Below, piece by piece: positions 1 to 6,892 of a stretch of 6,892 nucleotides of DNA (the stretch's first letter is position 1; every line of letters begins with the position of its first letter). The notes under the pieces are model-generated. The model made no database searches. It saw only the letters and a program-made list of their open reading frames with translations, and was not told where the DNA came from. A program made the position numbers and the translations under genes. Origin of the DNA: Bacteroidales bacterium UBA1199 (GTDB lineage Bacteria > Bacteroidota > Bacteroidia > Bacteroidales > UBA932); NCBI GenBank assembly GCA_002309795.1, contig DBXZ01000030.1, positions 1 to 6,892 of the forward strand, read 5' to 3'.

Positions 1-59
1 TTGGACATATCCTTGAAAGCTACAAGACGGTAGGTTTCGGGATGGATTCCTTTTTTCAT
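1..59 (-). CDS. rpmE2: 50S ribosomal protein L31 type B (5' part only; gene continues past window start)
   Basis: The minus strand from the ATG at 59-57 reads MKKGIHPETYRLVAFKDMS, then runs off the window edge with two bases (AA) of a twentieth codon. This is the characteristic N-terminus of type B L31 (family pattern MKKGIHPxxYRxVxFKDMS), a small protein of the large ribosomal subunit. The type B form lacks the zinc-binding cysteines of type A L31; none occur in the 19 visible residues, but the rest of the protein is outside the window. The start is fixed by the family N-terminus and by a Bacteroidetes-type promoter 40 bp upstream. The base at -6 is A, and there is no Shine-Dalgarno sequence. 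It is divergent from the secreted-protein gene at 167. Identification rests on 19 residues, but they are highly diagnostic. Confidence 0.9.
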   Translation of the reverse strand, partial: MKKGIHPETYRLVAFKDMS

Positions 60-98
60 ATGATTTGATAATTAATTGGTTGTCTTTTTATCGGGCGG

Positions 99-129
99 CA
101 AAGGTAACAAAAATCTTTGACGCCGCAAA
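99..129 (-). promoter_or_regulatory. Bacteroidetes-type promoter for rpmE2
   Basis: On the minus strand, TTTG (126-129, -33 box) is followed after 19 bp by TACCTTTG (99-106), an exact match to the -7 consensus TAnnTTTG used by the Bacteroidetes primary sigma factor. The expected transcription start is near 92-95, giving a leader of about 33-36 nt before the rpmE2 ATG at 59. The leader is AU-rich near the start codon. Box sequences and spacing are read directly; promoter activity is inferred. Confidence 0.8.
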
Positions 130-147
130 AATTTATTTGTACATTTG
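116..147 (+). promoter_or_regulatory. Bacteroidetes-type promoter for the secreted-protein gene
   Basis: TTTG (116-119) is followed after exactly 20 bp by TACATTTG (140-147), a perfect TAnnTTTG box. The predicted start is around 151-155, so the 5' leader would be only about 12-16 nt. The bases before the ATG at 167 have A at -3, -6, -12 and -13, the Kozak-like pattern reported for Bacteroidetes that do not use Shine-Dalgarno pairing. The promoter overlaps the opposing rpmE2 promoter across 116-129, so each -33 box lies inside the other promoter's spacer. Confidence 0.75.
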
Positions 148-166
148 GGCCTCAAACTGAAAGAAT

Positions 167-3372
<3,206 letters not shown>

Positions 3373-3376
<4 letters not shown>

Positions 3377-3981
3377 GCTTCCGCCGCCTCCTCTTCGGCC
3401 TGGTGGCGCGCCTTCACAATCTTCTGTGAAGCCTTGGAAAGGTTCTCTTCGTCTTCCATGAAGCGCTTGATCTTACGGATGGCCTCCTGGTAGCCGGGAA
3501 TCTGCACCTTTTCGTACAGGTTCACCTTCTGGGTGGTCTTCTTGCGCTGGTAGTCGAGGATCCGGCTCTTTTCCGCGCAGACCTCCGATTCGATGCCCAG
3601 CCTGGCCAGCCGCTTGAGGATTTCCACGCCGTCGCTGTACCAGAGTGGACGGGCGAAGGTGTCGAAGGGCTTGACCTCGTAGAAGACCTCACGCAACTCC
3701 GGGGTGCGGACGCCGGCCACCTTGACGGTGACCAGGTCGATGTCCTTCACGGAGATCAGCCCCGGGGTGAATTCATTCCAGAGGCCGGCGAGGTATCCGT
3801 ATTCCTTGAGAGAGTTTTCCAATTGCGCCAAAAGCGACTCTGACTGCGCCTTGGCGGCCTGCACGCTGACGCGGAGGGCGGACTCCTTGTTCTTCAGGGT
3901 AGGGAGCGCCCGCTGCCGCACCTTCAGCTGCTTGCCGAGGTTGGTCAGAGAGGTTTTGTTGTATTGAAATTTGATAGCCAT
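3373..3981 (-). CDS. atpD: V-type ATPase subunit D (central rotor shaft)
   Basis: This 202-residue protein (NtpD) is the rotor shaft that turns inside the A3B3 head and passes torque to the ring. It has the expected architecture: a long N-terminal helix (about 8-65, with NKTSLTNLGKQLKVRQRALP), a globular middle (about 75-125), and a long C-terminal helix (about 130-195) that would pair with the first as an antiparallel coiled coil. The family hallmark near the C-terminus, usually RRVNALE..IP, appears as QKVNLYEKVQIPGYQEAI (151-168). The tail is alanine/glutamate-rich. The ATG lies 3 bp after the atpB stop, and the TGA stop overlaps the atpI start. The sequence is divergent from archaeal D, as is usual in Bacteroidetes, and the position between B and I confirms the call. 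Confidence 0.94.
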
Positions 3982-3984
3982 GGG

Positions 3985-5304
3985 CTAAGCTTTCCAGTAT
4001 TTGTCAATCATGGCCTGTTTGATACCGGTCTCCGCGGGGCTGAAGTACTTGCCGAAGAGCTCCCAGGCCGTGTCGAGCATCTCGTCGATCTTGATGTTGA
4101 CGTCGATGCTGAGGATGCGGGTGGCGTACTCCTTGGCGTAGTCCAGGCAGCGGAGGTCATATTCGCTCAGGTCGAAACCGTTTTCCAGTTTGGTCTTGGC
4201 GTTCTGGGCGTCGGCGTAGAGACGCACGGAGGCGTTCATCACCTGCGAATGGTCTTCGCGGGTCTTCTTGCCCTGGACGTGCTGTTTCAGACGCGAGAGG
4301 GAACGGAACGGGTCGATGATGACCTTGCCCGTATCGGTGTCGAGGCGCAGATAGAGCTGGCCTTCCGTGATATAACCGGTGTTGTCAGGGATTGCGTGGG
4401 TAATGTCGCCGTCGTTCAGCGTGGTGACGGCGATGATGGTGATGGAACCGCCGTCCGGCAGCTGCACGGCCTTCTCGTAGATCTTGGCCAGGTCGGAATA
4501 GAGCGAACCCGGCATCGAGTCCTTCGACGGAATCTGGTCCATACGGTTGGAGACGATCGAGAGGGCGTCGGCGTAGAGGGTCATGTCGGTGAGCAGGACA
4601 AGCACTTTCTCGTTCTTGTCTACGGCGAAGTATTCAGCAGCGGTCAGCGCCATGTCCGGGATGAGCAGTCGCTCTACCGGGGGCTGGTCGGTGGTGTTCA
4701 CGAAACTGATGATCTTGTCCAGTGCGCCGGCGTTTTCGAAAGCGTGGCGGAAGTAGAGGTAGTCGTCGTTCGAGAGACCCATACCGCCCAGGATAATCTT
4801 GTCGACGTCGGCACGCAGGGCCACCTGGGCCATCACCTGGTTGTAGGGCTGGTCCGGGTCGGCGAAGAACGGGATCTTCTGGCCGGAGACCAGCGTATTG
4901 TTCAGGTCGATGCCTGCGATACCCGTAGGAATCAGCTGCGAAGGCATGCGGCGCTTGTAGGGGTTGACGGAAGGACCGCCGATCTGGCGGCGTTCGCCCT
5001 CTACGGAAGGACCGCCGTCGATCGGATCGCCGTAGGCGTTGAAGAAACGGCCGGCGAGATCTTCGCTCACGCTGAGTGTCGGCGGCTCGCCGAAAAAGAC
5101 GACCTCCGCATTGGTAGGGATGCCTTCCGTGCCGGCAAACACCTGAAGGGTAACGTTTTCACCCTTGATCTTCACAACCTGGGCGAGCCGGCCCGCTACG
5201 GTGGCCAGTTCGTCGTTCGAAACGCCCTCGGCTTTCAGCGATACGGTAGCCTTGGTGATGGACTCCAATCGCGTGTAGATTCTTTGAAATGCGTTACTCC
5301 CCAT
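3985..5304 (-). CDS. atpB: V-type ATPase subunit B (regulatory/non-catalytic head subunit)
   Basis: This 439-residue protein (NtpB) alternates with subunit A in the cytoplasmic A3B3 head. Residues 1-75 form the N-terminal barrel, followed by GRFFNAYGDPIDGGP (85-99) and GIAGIDLNNTLVSGQKIPFF (128-147). The P-loop region (about 140-155, SGQKIPFFADPDQPYN) has no GKT, as expected for the non-catalytic subunit. VERLLIPDMALTAAEYFA (210-227) and VLLTDMTLYADAL (236-248) are strong family motifs. SLSRLK (335-340) carries Arg338, at the place of the arginine finger that completes the catalytic site on A. The C-terminal helical domain runs from about 350 to 439. The ATG overlaps the last 11 bp of atpA, and atpD follows 3 bp downstream, so A, B and D are probably translated together. 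Gene length is normal and intact. Confidence 0.97.
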   Translation of the reverse strand: MGSNAFQRIYTRLESITKATVSLKAEGVSNDELATVAGRLAQVVKIKGENVTLQVFAGTEGIPTNAEVVFFGEPPTLSVSEDLAGRFFNAYGDPIDGGPSVEGERRQIGGPSVNPYKRRMPSQLIPTGIAGIDLNNTLVSGQKIPFFADPDQPYNQVMAQVALRADVDKIILGGMGLSNDDYLYFRHAFENAGALDKIISFVNTTDQPPVERLLIPDMALTAAEYFAVDKNEKVLVLLTDMTLYADALSIVSNRMDQIPSKDSMPGSLYSDLAKIYEKAVQLPDGGSITIIAVTTLNDGDITHAIPDNTGYITEGQLYLRLDTDTGKVIIDPFRSLSRLKQHVQGKKTREDHSQVMNASVRLYADAQNAKTKLENGFDLSEYDLRCLDYAKEYATRILSIDVNIKIDEMLDTAWELFGKYFSPAETGIKQAMIDKYWKA

Positions 5305-6892
5305 TGCCTAATGCTTTATAAAGTTGTTCGTGATATTTGTTGAAATCATCGCTGTGGAACTCAGAATAGTTCATCTGGCGCAGGATGTTGATGATTTCCT
5401 TGTATTTCCTGGAGCACTCCTCGTAGTTCTCGAATTCGAACGGATGGTCGCAGACCTCGAGCACGAGGCTGAGCATATACTCCTGACGGGCCATCGGGGT
5501 GCAGGCGTCGATCGGGTCGAAGGCATCCTGCTGCAGGATCACGAAGTCGATCAGCTCGGACTTCCAGAACTGCTCGTGGTAGCTTACCGGCACGCCGTCG
5601 TCGCCCAGGATGTTGATCTGCTCGGCGACCTCTTTACCTCTGAGCACCAGGTTCTTGGCGCGGTGGACCTTGTCTACCCAGTCGGCCTTGACCTTTTCGC
5701 CCAGGAATTCGATGATTTCAGGATATTCGAGATATTTGGAGTAGGATTCGATGGGGTTGATGGCCGGGTAGCGCTTCTTGTCGGCACGGTTCTGTTCCAG
5801 GCAGTAGAAACAGCGGGCCGCCTTCTTGGTGGATTCCGTAACCGGCTCCTTGAGGTTACCGCCGGCCGGGGAGACCGTACCGATAAAGGTCACGGAACCG
5901 GTCTCGCCGTTGTTCAGGCGGACGATGCCTGCGCGTGCGTAGAAGTTGGAGATGATGGCCGAGAGGTCCACCGGGAATGCATCGGCACCCGGAAGTTCCT
6001 CCATACGGTTACTCATCTCGCGGAGCGCCTGTGCCCAGCGGGAGGTGGAGTCGGCCAGCAGCAGCACCTTCATACCCATCGCGCGGTAGTACTCGCAGAT
6101 GGTCATGGCCGTGTAGACGGAGGCCTCGCGGGCTGCCACAGGCATGTTGGAGGTGTTGCAGATGATGGTGGTACGTTCGATCAGCTTGCGGCCGGTGTGC
6201 GGGTCGATCAGCTCCGGGAATTCGGAGAAGATCTCCACCACCTCGTTGGCGCGTTCGCCGCAGGCAGCCATCACGATCACTTCGGCGTCGCCCTGCTGGG
6301 CGATGGCGTGCTGCAGCACCGTCTTGCCGCAACCGAACGGGCCCGGGATAAAGCCGGTACCGCCTTCGGCGATCGGGTTCATCGTGTCGATGCAGCGCAC
6401 GCCCGTCTCCATGATGCGGAAGGGGCGGGGCTTTTCAACATAGCCGCCCACAGCCACCTTGACGGGCCATTTCTGGGTCATCGTGACCTTGTGGTCTTCG
6501 CCGTCGAGGTCGGTCAGGACAGCCACGGCTTCGTCGATCGTGTAGTCGCCTTCGCCGATGATGGATTTGACGGTATATTCGCCCTTGAAGGCAAACGGAA
6601 CCATGATTTTGTGAGGGAGCCAGCCCTCTTTGACCTCACCGAGCCAGTCGGCTGCCACGACCTTGTCGCCGGGTTTGACGATCGGCGTGAAGTGCCACTG
6701 CTTGCTGTGGTCCAGGGGGGAGGTGTATTCACCGCGGCGCAGGAAGACGTCTTCCATCGTCTCGAGGTTGTTCTGCAGACCGTCGTAGTTGCTCGAGAGC
6801 AGGCCAGGGCCGAGGGTTACCTCCAGCATGTGGCCGTCGAACTCGACGGTGTCGCCCTTCTTCAGTCCGCGGGTGCTTTCGTAAACCTGGAC
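5294..6892 (-). CDS. atpA: V-type ATPase catalytic subunit A (5' end outside window)
   Basis: This is the catalytic ATP-binding subunit (NtpA) of the A3B3 head. The visible 532 residues are open to the window edge: 21 codons (VQVYESTRGLKKGDTVEFDG, then H) precede the Met at 6829. They match the family barrel, so that Met is internal and the true start lies upstream, with perhaps 50 residues missing compared with the usual length of about 580. Counting from that internal Met: the non-homologous insert typical of A subunits is about 25-125; the Walker A loop is GPFGCGKT (163-170); catalytic Glu192 lies in ACGERANEV; the Walker B strand is LLLAD (256-260), running into STSRWAQALREMSNRMEELP; the C-terminal helical domain is about 365-511. 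The P-loop carries Cys167, as in eukaryotic A subunits, where many prokaryotic ones have Ser or Ala. The TAA stop lies inside the atpB start (11-bp overlap). By known operon order, the genes upstream would be a small DUF2764-type gene and subunit E. Confidence 0.97.
   Translation of the reverse strand, partial: VQVYESTRGLKKGDTVEFDGHMLEVTLGPGLLSSNYDGLQNNLETMEDVFLRRGEYTSPLDHSKQWHFTPIVKPGDKVVAADWLGEVKEGWLPHKIMVPFAFKGEYTVKSIIGEGDYTIDEAVAVLTDLDGEDHKVTMTQKWPVKVAVGGYVEKPRPFRIMETGVRCIDTMNPIAEGGTGFIPGPFGCGKTVLQHAIAQQGDAEVIVMAACGERANEVVEIFSEFPELIDPHTGRKLIERTTIICNTSNMPVAAREASVYTAMTICEYYRAMGMKVLLLADSTSRWAQALREMSNRMEELPGADAFPVDLSAIISNFYARAGIVRLNNGETGSVTFIGTVSPAGGNLKEPVTESTKKAARCFYCLEQNRADKKRYPAINPIESYSKYLEYPEIIEFLGEKVKADWVDKVHRAKNLVLRGKEVAEQINILGDDGVPVSYHEQFWKSELIDFVILQQDAFDPIDACTPMARQEYMLSLVLEVCDHPFEFENYEECSRKYKEIINILRQMNYSEFHSDDFNKYHEQLYKALGNGE

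Noticed and set aside
4840..4890. Loss of the Walker A GKT in subunit B as a sign of a degraded gene
   Set aside because: Subunit B of V-type ATPases is normally non-catalytic and lacks this motif; the rest of the protein is intact.
3964..5343. A 459-codon open frame on the plus strand, antisense to all of atpB
   Set aside because: It is an antisense frame kept open by codon bias in GC-rich DNA. The product has no recognisable motif, while the minus strand encodes a full-length, highly conserved subunit B.
5294..6829. Taking the Met at 6829 as the start of subunit A
   Set aside because: The frame is open to the window edge, and the 21 residues upstream match the conserved A-subunit barrel, so this Met is internal and the gene is cut by the window.

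Overview
This window comes from a member of the Bacteroidetes, most likely the order Bacteroidales. Three things support this. Two promoters match the Bacteroidetes consensus (TTTG, about 20 bp, TAnnTTTG). Start codons are preceded by A-rich stretches instead of Shine-Dalgarno sequences. The ATPase proteins are of the type I recall from Bacteroides-like genomes. The coding DNA is fairly GC-rich, so a high-GC lineage such as Alistipes/Rikenellaceae is possible, but I cannot fix the genus.

Layout. Positions 1-59 (minus strand) hold the first 19 codons of ribosomal protein L31 type B, which leaves the window. Positions 60-166 are a 107-bp divergent intergenic region with two face-to-face, overlapping promoters, one for L31 and one for the plus-strand gene at 167-1069. 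That plus-strand gene encodes a secreted 300-residue protein of unknown function, possibly with a CsgG/FlgT-like architecture. The rest (1066-6892, minus strand) is the downstream part of a V-type (A/V) ATPase operon in the order A (5' end outside the window), B, D, I, K. A and B overlap by 11 bp, B and D are 3 bp apart, D and I overlap by ATGA, and I and K are separated by a 28-bp leader with no G on the coding strand. K ends tail-to-tail with the plus-strand gene, and both stop codons lie in one CTAG palindrome. There is no rRNA, tRNA, CRISPR array, insertion sequence or long non-coding stretch.

How it works together. Subunits A and B form the catalytic A3B3 head. D is the central rotor shaft. 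I is the membrane stator with the ion half-channels and the essential arginine. K makes the rotor ring that carries the ion. The residues that bind Na+ in the Enterococcus hirae K ring are all present in this K, so a Na+-coupled enzyme is a reasonable hypothesis. Genes for subunits C, F and G are not seen after K, which fits the reduced E-x-A-B-D-I-K operon of Bacteroidetes, spirochetes and Chlamydia.

I found no new multi-gene system. The points most worth a second look are the interlocked divergent promoters, the shared CTAG stop, the Na+-type ion site, a possible redox cysteine pair in subunit A, and the unidentified secreted protein.
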